A DNA stretch of 64,000 nt from an uncultured Mucispirillum sp. GTDB taxonomy: Bacteria; Chrysiogenota; Deferribacteres; Deferribacterales; Mucispirillaceae. Shown piece by piece: positions 15,287-25,291 of the stretch (position 1 is the stretch's first letter; each line of letters opens with the position of its first letter). Where the stretch lies: assembly GCA_944325215.1 (NCBI GenBank), contig CALUZC010000013.1, positions 1-64,000 of the forward strand, written 5' to 3'. The notes beneath the pieces are model-generated. The model was not told the origin of the DNA, did no database searches, and saw nothing but the letters and a program-made list of their open reading frames with translations. A program made the position numbers and the translations under genes.

Positions 15287-17236
15287 ATGGGACTTGGTTC
15301 TATTGGAATGGTGTTCCAATATGCTGCACTATTATTTTGTTTTAGTGCAGTTATTGCATACATATTCTCCTATTTAAGTAGACAATACAATATAATATCA
15401 ATAGGTAATATTTTCTTTACAGCAACTACTGTTTCTATAGTATTTGCTTCTATTATACTTTTTACAGCATGTGCAATAAGTGATTTTTCTATAGCTTATG
15501 TTGTAAATTACAGTAGTTCAACATTACCTATGTTTTATAAAATTAGTGCATTTTGGGGTGGTCAGGCAGGCTCACTTCTTTTATGGGTGCTTTTACTTGT
15601 AATATTTGGCTCTATTGAGTTATACCGCATAAAATCAAAAGACAGTGTTTATAAACTTGGCGTTATGCTTATTATGAGTGGCACAACATTATTTTTTGTA
15701 ATACTTGTTACATTTTTACAAAATCCATTTGTAGCGACTGATAAGATTTATATGGACGGTTTTGGTTTAAATCCGTTATTACAAAATCCGGGTATGGTTA
15801 TTCACCCACCAACCTTATATATAGGTTATGTTGGCTTTACTGTAATAATTGCCCACTCGTTATCAGCAATATTAACAAGAGATTTTTCATCTGACTGGTT
15901 AAAAATGGCTCGTCCATGGTCTATGATAATATGGGCATTTTTAACAATCGGTATAGTTATTGGTGCATGGTGGGCATATGTGGAACTTGGCTGGGGTGGC
16001 TACTGGGCATGGGACCCTGTGGAAAATGCATCTATTATGCCATGGTTTACAGCAACTGCATTTTTACATTCTGCATATATATATGAAAAAACAGGTAAAT
16101 TAAAAGTATTTACATTTATTTTATTACTTATTACTTTTGAGCTTACTATATTGGGTACATTTATTACAAGAAGTGGTTTATTAGATTCTGTTCATAGTTT
16201 TGCACCACACCCAATTGGTTACTATTTTATTATATATATTATAATATCAGCTGCAGTATATTTAATAGTATTTTTATCAAATCCAAAATTTAAGGAACTT
16301 GTAAAAAATGATGAAGAAGGATTTAAATTCTTCTCACGAACTGGTTTAGTGTTTATATCAAACTGGTTATTTATTGCAATTTCTGTAGCTATAATATTTG
16401 GTACATTTTTACCACTTTTTAGCTCATCTTCCTATACTATAGAGCAGTATAATAGAACAACATCTCCATTTTTTGCACTTATCTTTTTTGCAAGTGGTTT
16501 TGGGTTATTAACTGGTTTTAAAATATCTAATATAAAAACATACTATAACAGGTTAATAATATCTTTTGCAGTTTCTGTAATAGGTGTTATAGTAATGGCA
16601 GTGTTAGGTTATACGAATGTATGGTCGTTAATACTTGCTTTTACCATATATTTTTCTGCAGCAGCAGTTATTATTAGAATGGCATCTTCCATTAAAAAAT
16701 CTGGTATTAAATCATTTTTTAAAACAAACAGATTTGCTGGTGCAATGATAATACATTTGGGTCTTGTTATAATAGCCATTGGTGTTGTAATGTCATCATT
16801 TTACCATTATGAAAAAGAATTTACAGTGCAGGCAAATACATCATTAAATTATGACAGTTATACATTTAAAGTAGGCTCATATTCCAGCATACAGGAAGAA
16901 AACTATATTGCAGAATATGTACCTATAGAAATATATGAAAACAATAAACTTTTAGCTACTGCTTATCCTGAAATAAGAAATTATAACACTCATTCAGACA
17001 AATTCTTTGGTGAGGTATCATATTTATCATTATTTACTGGTGATTTATATTTTGCTTTAAGAGGTTTTGAGCAGACAGGTGAAATGGTAATAATATTCAT
17101 ACATCAACCATATGTTTCATGGATATGGGCAGGCTGTCTAATTATGGCACTTGGTGCATTTTTAGGTGCTTTTACATATAAAAGAAAAGATGATAATATA
17201 AGTGATAAAAAAAGCTATCTTGTAGAAGAAAAATAA
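15287..17236 (+). CDS. ccmF: CcmF/CcsA-family cytochrome c heme assembly protein
   Basis: Integral membrane protein of about 649 residues from ATG 15287, four bases after GAGGTG; an ATG at 15275 has no site. It has many membrane helices and the tryptophan-rich heme-handling WWD-type segment 'ELGWGGYWAWDPVENAS', followed by conserved His-containing loops ('HSAYIYEKTGK', 'FAPHPIGYYF'). It presents heme to apocytochrome c on the outer face of the membrane. The length fits CcmF better than CcsA. It is alone here, so other ccm genes must lie elsewhere. Supports a cytochrome-c-based respiratory chain. Confidence 0.9.
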   Translation: MGLGSIGMVFQYAALLFCFSAVIAYIFSYLSRQYNIISIGNIFFTATTVSIVFASIILFTACAISDFSIAYVVNYSSSTLPMFYKISAFWGGQAGSLLLWVLLLVIFGSIELYRIKSKDSVYKLGVMLIMSGTTLFFVILVTFLQNPFVATDKIYMDGFGLNPLLQNPGMVIHPPTLYIGYVGFTVIIAHSLSAILTRDFSSDWLKMARPWSMIIWAFLTIGIVIGAWWAYVELGWGGYWAWDPVENASIMPWFTATAFLHSAYIYEKTGKLKVFTFILLLITFELTILGTFITRSGLLDSVHSFAPHPIGYYFIIYIIISAAVYLIVFLSNPKFKELVKNDEEGFKFFSRTGLVFISNWLFIAISVAIIFGTFLPLFSSSSYTIEQYNRTTSPFFALIFFASGFGLLTGFKISNIKTYYNRLIISFAVSVIGVIVMAVLGYTNVWSLILAFTIYFSAAAVIIRMASSIKKSGIKSFFKTNRFAGAMIIHLGLVIIAIGVVMSSFYHYEKEFTVQANTSLNYDSYTFKVGSYSSIQEENYIAEYVPIEIYENNKLLATAYPEIRNYNTHSDKFFGEVSYLSLFTGDLYFALRGFEQTGEMVIIFIHQPYVSWIWAGCLIMALGAFLGAFTYKRKDDNISDKKSYLVEEK

Positions 17237-17238
17237 TA

Positions 17239-17268
17239 AAAACTGCCTCAATATGAGGCAGTTTTTTT
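17239..17268 (+). terminator. Rho-independent terminator after ccmF-like gene
   Basis: AAAACTGCCTCA / TGAGGCAGTTTT (17239-17250, 17254-17265) with an ATA loop and a T7 run. Confidence 0.9.
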
Positions 17269-17366
17269 ATACTATATCAAGTATAACATCTATATTACTA
17301 TTATTTACATCTTGCAGTTTAGATAAATATTTGCTTTTCAGTTCCAGTGTTAATTGTATATTTTCA
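17267..17366 (-). pseudogene. Possible coding remnant (about 33 codons, no start)
   Basis: The minus strand is open from about 17366 down to TAA 17267-17269 and reads like real protein: ENIQLTLELKSKYLSKLQD followed by VNNSNIDVILDIV. A stop codon lies just upstream and no start codon or ribosome site is present. It may be the tail of a decayed gene. Weak evidence; chance openness is possible over such a short stretch. Confidence 0.3.
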
Positions 17367-17410
17367 TCTTATAGTAAGTATATATAATAAGGCAGGATAT
17401 GATTATATAA

Positions 17411-19372
<1,962 letters not shown>

Positions 19373-20572
19373 TTAAAACCTCATAATAAGTGAGCCGGCT
19401 GGTGCTGTATCTTTAAAAGGAATTTTATATATATAGTTTGGTCTTGTTGCATCTATTTTATTGCCACCCTCATCTAAAATAAGTTCTGGAGATACTTTTA
19501 TTTCATTTAAATCAGGTGTTAAAATAGTTATTTCTTCATTAGGTGCAAATTTTGCACGGCATGTAAGCTCAAGTTCATTATTTTTACTATCGCTTGTAGC
19601 AACACCTAAAAATGCTGCTGCCCTTGAATAGCCGCTTGTTTCTCTGTTTATTGCTTTTGCATCATATTCTCCACCATAAAAGCCTTCAATATACCCTCTG
19701 TTACTTACACTTTCTAGTAATGAACGCCATTTTGGTAAAGGTTTATAATTATCTGCATCTTTCATGGCTGCATTTATTGCCTGCCTGTATACACCTGTTA
19801 CAATAGATACATACATTATACTTTTCATTCTGCCTTCAATTTTACCACTGCTTGAGCCCATTTTTACAAGCTCCCCAATTCTATCAAGTAAGCATAAATC
19901 TTTAGAGTTATATAAATATGTGCCTCTTTCATCTTCATATACTGGGTAATATTCCCCCTGCCTTGTTTCTTCCATTAATGAGTAACTCCACCTGCAAGGG
20001 TGAGTGCATTCCCCATTATTAGCATCTTTGCCTGTCATATATGAGCTGATTAAGCATCTGCCACTCATAGAAATACATATAGCACCATGAATAAATGTTT
20101 CCACTTCACATTTTGCATTTTTTATGATTTCTACTAAATCTTCCCTGCGAACTTCCCTTGCCATAATTACACGTTTTGCACCTAAATCTGCCCAGAAGTT
20201 AACGGCTGCAAGGTTTGTAGTATTAGCTTGAGTGCTTATAGATACAGGCGTCTTAATGCCTTCCTGCTTCACAATAGAAAATATACCCGGATCACTTATA
20301 ATCAAAGCATCAGCCCCAAGCTGCTCACATGTTTTTAAATATTTTGCAATATCATTAAGCTCATGAGTTTGTGGGTAGATATTTACTGTAACATACCCTT
20401 TTTTACCACGCTCATGCAGGTATTTAAAAGCTTCTTCCATTTCATCAAAAGTAAAATTACCAGCATTAGCACGCAGCCCAAAAGCAGGGCCACCCATAAA
20501 AACAGCATCTGCTCCAAATAATACAGCAGCTTTTAATTTTTCAAAATTCCCAGCGGGAGAAAGTAATTCCAT
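19373..20572 (-). CDS. Peptidase U32-family protein (TrhP/YegQ-like RNA hydroxylation)
   Basis: 399 residues starting MELLSPAGNFEKLKAAVLFGADAVF, with 'STQANTTNLAAVNFW', 'REVRREDLVEI', 'ETFIHGAICISMSGRCLISS' and a Cys-rich 'GECTHPCRWSY' and 'EGRMKSIMYV', hallmarks of family U32. Characterised members use an iron-sulfur cluster and prephenate to hydroxylate tRNA uridine 34 (TrhP) or 23S rRNA (RlhA). The length and the C-terminal beta-barrel-like extension fit TrhP best. Function is inferred from family membership. Followed at once by ligA. Confidence 0.88.
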   Translation of the reverse strand: MELLSPAGNFEKLKAAVLFGADAVFMGGPAFGLRANAGNFTFDEMEEAFKYLHERGKKGYVTVNIYPQTHELNDIAKYLKTCEQLGADALIISDPGIFSIVKQEGIKTPVSISTQANTTNLAAVNFWADLGAKRVIMAREVRREDLVEIIKNAKCEVETFIHGAICISMSGRCLISSYMTGKDANNGECTHPCRWSYSLMEETRQGEYYPVYEDERGTYLYNSKDLCLLDRIGELVKMGSSSGKIEGRMKSIMYVSIVTGVYRQAINAAMKDADNYKPLPKWRSLLESVSNRGYIEGFYGGEYDAKAINRETSGYSRAAAFLGVATSDSKNNELELTCRAKFAPNEEITILTPDLNEIKVSPELILDEGGNKIDATRPNYIYKIPFKDTAPAGSLIMRF

Positions 20573-20773
20573 ATATTATTATCCTTATAATTTTTTAAAT
20601 TTAAAAATACATAGTCAGCACTATACCATAAATTTTATATTATGCAATGAAGTTATTTTATATTTTGCAAAAAAAATTATAATTATAACATTGATACATT
20701 TTAGATATTAAAAATAATTGCTGTTAGATTGATTTTTAGCATTGCAAATATATATTTGCCATATAAGTTTACA

Positions 20774-21634
20774 TTATAAATTTAACCTAATTAATATAAT
20801 ACCTGTAATAATTACAATACTTCCAATAATACGGTGTAAGCCATATGATTCTTTTAAAAATATTAGCCCCATTAAAACGCCAAAAAATGAGCTTAACTGC
20901 CTTAATGCTGTAGCATAAGATATTTGCATATCAATAAGCCCAAGCCTGTATGTAACAATAGAGGCAGCCATTACAAGCCCGCCAATACCAACTAGTTTCC
21001 ACTGAATACTGCCCTTTACTTTCTTATGGAGTGTTCTTGAGTTTCTGTGGCTTATTGTTGTAAAGATAATGGAATAAAGTGATATAAAATCTGCCATAAG
21101 CATAATATATAAGTGAGTATTAACTGTTCCAACCCCCATTTTATCAGCCATAGCTCCAAAAGAATATAAAAATGCAGAAAGAAGTGCTAAAAATATACCA
21201 TATATTGCATTTTTATTACCTTTGCCACGTGTTGCATTCATTATATAACAGCCTGCAAGAATAAGTATAATCCCTATTATACCCATAAAAGATATTTTTT
21301 CATCTAATAGAAAATATGCCCATATGATTATAAATAAAGGTGATGATGTGGTTATTGGGTACACCATAGAAACATCTGCATATTTGTAACTTAAAGCTGC
21401 AAAATACTGGTATAATGCAAAGAAAAATGAAGAAAGTAATGCATAGTAAATTGTTGGTTTGTGTATATAAAAAGCATCAGGATAGAAAATAACAGTATAA
21501 GCTGTTACAAAAAAAGCAGTAGCTATTTGAATATGGACATTATATGCCACCTTATCATCTGCTGCTTTTACAAGCATATTCCAGCTTGCATGAAAAACTG
21601 CACTAATAACGATTAACCCAAAAGATAAACTCAT
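20774..21634 (-). CDS. EamA-type (DMT superfamily) membrane transporter
   Basis: 286 residues with about ten membrane helices arranged as two EamA repeats ('AVFHASWNMLVKAADD' ... 'SMVYPITTSSPLFIIIWAYFLLDE', then 'SYATALRQLSSFFGVLMGLIFLKE'). Drug/metabolite transporters of this kind export or import small metabolites; no substrate can be assigned. A 200-base AT-rich gap without recognisable genes separates it from the U32 gene. Confidence 0.88.
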   Translation of the reverse strand: MSLSFGLIVISAVFHASWNMLVKAADDKVAYNVHIQIATAFFVTAYTVIFYPDAFYIHKPTIYYALLSSFFFALYQYFAALSYKYADVSMVYPITTSSPLFIIIWAYFLLDEKISFMGIIGIILILAGCYIMNATRGKGNKNAIYGIFLALLSAFLYSFGAMADKMGVGTVNTHLYIMLMADFISLYSIIFTTISHRNSRTLHKKVKGSIQWKLVGIGGLVMAASIVTYRLGLIDMQISYATALRQLSSFFGVLMGLIFLKESYGLHRIIGSIVIITGIILIRLNL

Positions 21635-21672
21635 AATTCACCTGCTTAAATATAGAAAAACAATATAATGAA

Positions 21673-21924
21673 TTAATAATTATCCAGCAGTTCTCTCATT
21701 TTTGGGCTAATATATATATCTACCAAATCCATTTTTTTTATATTTTCAGCCAAAACAGCTATTTTATAATCATCACTTGCTTTTCTATCAATAATAATAA
21801 GAGGGCTGCCTTGAAAAGTGCACATGCCCCCTCTTGCTTCAGTTTTCTCATACCTAACTTTTATACCTGCCTTTAGTGCAAGTTCTTCCAACTCTTTAAG
21901 AGTATCTTTTTTACTTTTTGCCAT
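21673..21924 (-). CDS. Small conserved-looking protein linked to iscS
   Basis: 83 residues, basic at the N-terminus, with the segment 'EARGGMCTFQGSPLIIIDRKA' reading as a beta-hairpin that carries the only cysteine. Similar small proteins with a 'GGxCxxxGxxxIIID' core exist in other bacteria, but I know no function. The start lies 1 base after the iscS stop, so it is translated with the cysteine desulfurase. A role in sulfur handling is inference from this position. Confidence 0.75.
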   Translation of the reverse strand: MAKSKKDTLKELEELALKAGIKVRYEKTEARGGMCTFQGSPLIIIDRKASDDYKIAVLAENIKKMDLVDIYISPKMRELLDNY

Positions 21925-21925
21925 T

Positions 21926-23086
21926 TTATTTGTTATAAAGTGGTGACATTTTTCTTAATTTTTCAACACTTTCTTTTAAAACTTCCACAGCTCTATCCAC
22001 TTCGTCCATTGTGTTAAACCTGCCAAAGCTAAAACGTAATGCACCGTGTATATCTACATCATCAACATGTATTGCAGAAAGCACATGAGATGGGTTTGTA
22101 GAAGCTGATGTGCACGCACTTCCTGCACTGCAACATACTTCTCTAGCATATACCATTAAGGCTTCCCCTTCAATATACCTAAATACTATATCACTAATAG
22201 ATGGCACACGTAATTCTGGGTGACCATTTATATAAGTATCTGGTATTGTTTCTAATACTTTTTTCTCAAAGGTATCACGTAATTTTTTAATATGTAAAAT
22301 TTCAGTATCCTGCTGTTCTAGTAATATATCGCATGCTTTTCCAAGCCCTACAATATATGGAATATTTTCAGTTCCTGCACGAAGCCCGCCTTCCTGCTGA
22401 CCGCCGTGAATAATAGGGTGGATTTTCTCCCTTAATTCTATATCAATATATAAAACGCCAATACCTTTTGGAGCATATATTTTATGCCCTGAAAAAGTGA
22501 GCATATGGACACCTAAATCATTTACATCAATATTCATTTTACCAACAGCCTGCACTGCATCAGTATGAACTATAATACCTTTTTTAGTAGCAATAGAAGC
22601 TATCTCTTTTATAGGTTCAATAGTTCCAATTTCATTATTTGCAAGCATAACACTAATAAAAGTAGTATCATCTCTTAATGATTTTTTAAAGTAGTCCATA
22701 TCTATAACGCCATATTTATCAACAGGTAGATAAGTTACTTCAAAGCCTTCTTCATGTTCTAAAAACTTAAATGTTTCTAAAACTGCCTTATGCTCAATAG
22801 CTGATGTAATAATATGTTTACCTTTATGTTTGTATGCCCTAGCTGTAGCAATAATCGCCAAGTTATCTGACTCTGAACCACTTGCTGTAAAAACAATCTC
22901 TTCAGGGTCTGCATTGATTAATTTAGCAACAGATTTTCTAGCCTGCTCTTCATAAGGCCTAACCTGCCTGCCAATAGAATGTATACTTGAAACATTACCA
23001 TAAAGTTCGCTGAAAAAAGGCACCATAGCTTCAACGACTCTAGGGTCTACTTTAGTTGTTGCACTATTATCAAAATAAATTGCCAT
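21926..23086 (-). CDS. iscS: Cysteine desulfurase (IscS/NifS type)
   Basis: PLP enzyme that takes sulfur from cysteine for iron-sulfur cluster and thiamine assembly. 386 residues: 'AIYFDNSATTKVDP', 'VFTASGSESDNLAI', 'HTDAVQAVGKM', 'LTFSGHKIYAPKGIGVLYI' with the PLP lysine, and the active loop 'CCSAGSACTSAS' with the catalytic cysteine. It follows iscR by 31 bases. No iscU scaffold gene is in this cluster. Confidence 0.95.
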   Translation of the reverse strand: MAIYFDNSATTKVDPRVVEAMVPFFSELYGNVSSIHSIGRQVRPYEEQARKSVAKLINADPEEIVFTASGSESDNLAIIATARAYKHKGKHIITSAIEHKAVLETFKFLEHEEGFEVTYLPVDKYGVIDMDYFKKSLRDDTTFISVMLANNEIGTIEPIKEIASIATKKGIIVHTDAVQAVGKMNIDVNDLGVHMLTFSGHKIYAPKGIGVLYIDIELREKIHPIIHGGQQEGGLRAGTENIPYIVGLGKACDILLEQQDTEILHIKKLRDTFEKKVLETIPDTYINGHPELRVPSISDIVFRYIEGEALMVYAREVCCSAGSACTSASTNPSHVLSAIHVDDVDIHGALRFSFGRFNTMDEVDRAVEVLKESVEKLRKMSPLYNK

Positions 23087-23117
23087 AATAATCTCCCGTA
23101 AATATAAAGAAATAAGT

Positions 23118-23540
23118 TTATACAGTAAAATGTGTCTGCGATTTAGATATTAAATCAGCAACAGTAATTTTTTCTAAATAATCATCACATGTTTTTTCAA
23201 GCCCAGCCCATAACCAGTTTACAGCGCAAGTTGAAAAGTTTTGGCAGTTATCCACCGCACCACAGTCTTGAGTTTTTAATGGACCGTCCATAGTATTAAC
23301 TATTTCTTTTAAGTTAATGTTATCTGGGTTTCTAGCAAGCATATAGCCACCACCAACCCCACGAGAACCTGTTATAATATTTACATATTTTAGTTTAGTA
23401 AATATTTGCTCAAGATATTTTTTTGAAATATCTTCAAATTCTAATATTTTAAGTATGCTTACAGGGTGTTTATCGCCCCCAAGTTTACATAATGCATATA
23501 TTGCTCTAATAGCATACCTACTCTTTGTTGTTATTTTCAT
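23118..23540 (-). CDS. iscR: Rrf2/IscR-family transcription regulator
   Basis: 140 residues with the Rrf2 winged helix-turn-helix ('MKITTKSRYAIRAIYAL', 'ISKKYLEQIFTKL', 'GSRGVGGGYMLAR') and three cysteines C93, C99 and C105, spaced as in IscR (C92, C98, C104). The fourth ligand of E. coli IscR, His107, is replaced by Asn108. It probably senses iron-sulfur status and regulates this operon. A candidate operator lies before cysE. Confidence 0.9.
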   Translation of the reverse strand: MKITTKSRYAIRAIYALCKLGGDKHPVSILKILEFEDISKKYLEQIFTKLKYVNIITGSRGVGGGYMLARNPDNINLKEIVNTMDGPLKTQDCGAVDNCQNFSTCAVNWLWAGLEKTCDDYLEKITVADLISKSQTHFTV

Positions 23541-23549
23541 ATACTGCCC

Positions 23550-24182
23550 CTACTTAATAGATTTAATTTCTTTTTCCATTTCCACTATTCTATCAATAAT
23601 GCAGTTAAAAGCATTTGCCACAGGGTCAGGAAGTTTAGTATGGTCAAACATATCATTTCTACTAGTAGTCCCTGTAATTCTTCCGGGAACACCAACAACA
23701 GTTGCATCATCTGGCACTTCATGAAGCACAACAGAATTAGCACCAATGCGAACTCTATCCCCTACTTTAAAGGGCCCTAACACTTTAGCACCAGCACCAA
23801 TAATTACATTATTTCCAATAGTGGGGTGGCGTTTTTCTTTTTTTAAAGAAACACCACCTAAAGTTACACCATGGTATATGGTAACATCATCGCCCACTTC
23901 AGCTGTTTCACCAATAACAACGCCCATACCATGGTCAATAAAAAAACGCTTACCAATTTTAGCAGCAGGGTGTATTTCTACTCCTGTAATAAATCTTGCA
24001 ATCATAGCATTAAACCTTGCAATAAACCGAAGATGATGGCACCAAAGCCAGTGGGATACCCTGTGCATTACAAGAGCATGATAGCCAGAGTAACAAAAAA
24101 ATACTTCAAAGTAATTACGGGCTGCAGGGTCTCTATCCATAACTGTTTTAATATCTTCATACAATGTTTTAAAAAATGCCAT
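23550..24182 (-). CDS. cysE: Serine O-acetyltransferase
   Basis: Makes O-acetylserine, the acceptor for sulfide in cysteine synthesis. 210 residues, the short bacterial form: N-terminal helical part ('[21 protein letters not shown]'), then a left-handed beta-helix with hexapeptide repeats ('[17 protein letters not shown]', '[16 protein letters not shown]') and the active-site region 'YHGVTLGG'. It is the first gene of cysE-iscR-iscS-small protein, linking cysteine supply to sulfur mobilisation. Confidence 0.95.
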   Translation of the reverse strand: MAFFKTLYEDIKTVMDRDPAARNYFEVFFCYSGYHALVMHRVSHWLWCHHLRFIARFNAMIARFITGVEIHPAAKIGKRFFIDHGMGVVIGETAEVGDDVTIYHGVTLGGVSLKKEKRHPTIGNNVIIGAGAKVLGPFKVGDRVRIGANSVVLHEVPDDATVVGVPGRITGTTSRNDMFDHTKLPDPVANAFNCIIDRIVEMEKEIKSIK

Positions 24183-24188
24183 AAAAAT

Positions 24189-24208
24189 ATACCGTCAAAC
24201 TAGACTAT
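24189..24208. promoter_or_regulatory. Candidate Rrf2/IscR operator upstream of cysE
   Basis: ATACCGTCAAACTAGACTAT (plus strand) is an imperfect inverted repeat with ATA...GTC half-sites, loosely like IscR sites. It ends 7 bases from the cysE start, where a bound repressor would block translation or transcription. Recognition by the IscR of this operon is inference. Confidence 0.3.
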
Positions 24209-24269
24209 TGTTTGTTAAAAAACAGGGTATAATACCCTTTTTACTATCCATATAATAATTAAAATATTT

Positions 24270-24317
24270 AAAAAACATGGAATAAGTCTGGTAAAATACA
24301 AATTACCAGACCCCATG
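24270..24317 (-). terminator. Terminator after the ferredoxin gene
   Basis: GTCTGGTAA / TTACCAGAC (24286-24294, 24303-24311), extended by CATGG / CCATG (24276-24280, 24313-24317). On the minus strand it is followed by a T6 run. A second smaller hairpin (GGGTA/TACCC, 24224-24236 region) followed by T6 lies in the cysE leader. Confidence 0.65.
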
Positions 24318-24406
24318 CATTATTTTTGCACAATTAAAACCACTAAAACTTGCACATGTTTTAGTCTTAGTAGAAAACTGACCAATAAAGGCAGTATTAA
24401 TTCTAA

Positions 24407-24583
24407 TTAGTCACCAGCAGAAATTGCTTCCACAGGGCATTCTGCAGCACAAGCACCGCAGTCAATACAAATATCAGCATCTATCCATGCTTTATCGTTT
24501 TTTTCGCTAATTGCACTAACTGGGCAAACTTCCATACAAGAAGTGCAAAAAGTGCAAATATCTTGGTTAACAACGTGAGCCAT
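24407..24583 (-). CDS. 2[4Fe-4S] ferredoxin, 58 residues
   Basis: A small electron carrier. ATG 24583 follows GGAGG at ideal spacing. Two cluster motifs are complete: cysteines 10, 13, 16, 20 and 39, 42, 45, 49 ('ICTFCTSCMEVCPVSAI' and 'ICIDCGACAAECPVEAI'), the classic clostridial-type bacterial ferredoxin pattern and length. It has its own promoter and terminator and so is probably well expressed. It precedes the iron-sulfur operon. Confidence 0.95.
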   Translation of the reverse strand: MAHVVNQDICTFCTSCMEVCPVSAISEKNDKAWIDADICIDCGACAAECPVEAISAGD

Positions 24584-24614
24584 TTTAATCCTCCACTATA
24601 GATAGTATAGAAGT

Positions 24615-24644
24615 ATTTTGAACTCTAAATACATAATTTGTCAA
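24615..24644 (-). promoter_or_regulatory. Promoter of the ferredoxin gene
   Basis: On the minus strand TTGACA (24639-24644) and CAAAAT (24615-24620) are 18 bases apart. The 140 bases further upstream (to 24785) are AT-rich and hold no recognisable feature. Confidence 0.5.
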
Positions 24645-24785
24645 GCAAAAAAGATATGTATCTATACAATTAAAAAAACAATTTTAAAATAAGTGTTTGA
24701 TTTTATAAGAAAAAGCACATAAAAATATTTTTTATAAAAATAAAATAAATATAACTTATTGATATATAAAGAATAAAAATACAAC

Positions 24786-24809
24786 AAAAAAGCCCCGCTT
24801 ATGCAGGGC
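24786..24809 (-). terminator. Terminator after the 62-residue gene
   Basis: On the minus strand GCCCTGC-ATAA-GCGGGGC then T6. The single non-Watson-Crick position is a G-T wobble on the minus strand but an A-C mismatch on the plus strand, which supports minus-strand use. The core is almost identical to the terminator at 25247-25270. Confidence 0.85.
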
Positions 24810-24841
24810 ATGAAAATAAAAATTATAACATATGTAACATA

Positions 24842-25030
24842 TTATGCTACCTTTAATCTATCTAAAAATTCTATTCTTTCTAAATTTAAACCATTAAACC
24901 AAGTAAGATTAGAAAGTTTTCCACCATTTTCAACATATTCTTTAAGCGAGTTCAATACAACCAAAGCCATGTCGTCGTGTTCTTCTTGAGCTTTCATTAT
25001 TAAATTTTCCAACGCCTGCATAACTATCAT
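24842..25030 (-). CDS. Small protein of unknown function, 62 residues
   Basis: MIVMQALENLIMKAQEEHDD and onward, ending RIEFLDRLKVA; mostly helical with no signal peptide or cysteines. ATG 25030 follows AAGGAGG by 6 bases, and a terminator follows the stop, so it looks like a real single gene. A longer frame to 25087 lacks a start signal. Not recognised. The 200 bases upstream (25088-25246) are AT-rich with nothing identifiable. Confidence 0.65.
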   Translation of the reverse strand: MIVMQALENLIMKAQEEHDDMALVVLNSLKEYVENGGKLSNLTWFNGLNLERIEFLDRLKVA

Positions 25031-25246
25031 ATTATACCTCCTTAGTAATTTCGATCCATTTAGAATACAGCCGAACACTATATCCACCCCTAAAAAGATT
25101 TCATTTAAATAATATATGATTTATACCATATTCTTATATAATATACAATACATTTCTACTGTTTATAATTTATTTATAATATTTTTACATATATATAATA
25201 ACTATAACATACTAATAATAAATTATATCTTACATACCTTATATGC

Positions 25247-25270
25247 AAAAAAGCCCCGCTTATGCGGGGC
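25247..25270 (-). terminator. Terminator after the BIG2 lipoprotein gene
   Basis: A perfect 7-bp GC-rich stem GCCCCGC / GCGGGGC with a 4-base loop, followed by T6 on the minus strand. Confidence 0.9.
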
Positions 25271-25291
25271 ATAATATGTTTAGTTAAATAC

